Source: an uncultured Flammeovirgaceae bacterium (lineage in GTDB: Bacteria > Bacteroidota > Bacteroidia > Cytophagales > Cyclobacteriaceae). From it: a stretch of DNA of 5,242 nucleotides. Positions 5,226 through 5,242 of this stretch are shown piece after piece; within the stretch, counting starts at the first letter, position 1; each line of letters opens with the position of its first letter. Both the position numbers and the translations under genes were made by a program. The notes beneath the pieces were generated by a model, which did no database searches, was not told where the DNA came from, and saw nothing but the letters and a program-made list of their open reading frames with translations. The DNA lies in assembly GCA_946886805.1 (NCBI GenBank), contig CAMPJM010000329.1, positions 1 through 5,242 of the forward strand. The letters run 5' to 3'.

Positions 5226-5242
5226 GTGATATTATTATAGAA

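Larger units (their letters stand above)
4804..5242. other. 439-nt gene-free region upstream of the receptor operon
   Basis: I see no supportable gene here. The part next to the receptor (4804-4900) is A+T-rich leader and promoter DNA with a run of six G on the minus strand (4820-4815), 11 nt before the ATG, the 9+5+9 dyad at 4839-4861, and a smaller dyad TTGATT-N5-AATCAA at 4876-4892. From 4965 onward the sequence is made of short repeats and inverted repeats. The only open frame of note (minus strand 5155-4913, 80 codons) reads through the heptamer array and has no leader, domain or ribosome site. Confidence 0.7.

Overview
The window looks like chromosomal DNA of a Bacteroidota bacterium, probably of the Cytophagia/Flammeovirgaceae kind. 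The reasons are a SusC/HmuR-style TonB receptor with an N-terminal carboxypeptidase-regulatory-like domain, a lipoprotein with an acidic Ser-Asp-Asp-Asp-Glu surface-export signal just after the lipobox cysteine, a DUF6607 protein (a family I know from Bacteroidota), and A-rich translation starts with little Shine-Dalgarno sequence. The lineage is inferred from protein style only.

All recognisable genes lie on the minus strand and read right to left as one apparent operon: a TonB-dependent outer-membrane receptor (4803-2482), an HmuY-family lipoprotein (2467-1076), a DoxX-family four-helix membrane protein (1069-605), and a DUF6607 secreted protein that runs off the left edge (529-1). Gaps are 14, 6 and 75 nt. 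The receptor carries a variant of the FRAP/NPNL heme-receptor signature, and the lipoprotein is HmuY-like. The natural reading is a heme or hemoprotein acquisition locus: the surface lipoprotein captures the ligand, the TonB receptor moves it across the outer membrane, and the DoxX and DUF6607 proteins have unassigned accessory roles.

Upstream of the receptor is a 439-nt gene-free region (4804-5242). Nearest the gene is a 9+5+9 nt dyad (4839-4861) resembling a Fur-family/Irr operator and covering a plausible -7 promoter element, which suggests iron or heme control. Further out are a 7-bp-period degenerate tandem array (4965-5041), an inverted pair of ACTTCyGAAGT elements (5058-5135) and a short perfect hairpin (5207-5225).

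The gap between the DoxX and DUF6607 genes holds a near-perfect tandem of a 34-nt palindromic element. One copy forms a perfect 15-bp stem. The other supplies the 3' end of the DoxX reading frame. A third partial arm beside the DUF6607 start could pair with the same strand, giving two mutually exclusive RNA folds.

No transposase, integrase, CRISPR array, rRNA or tRNA was seen.
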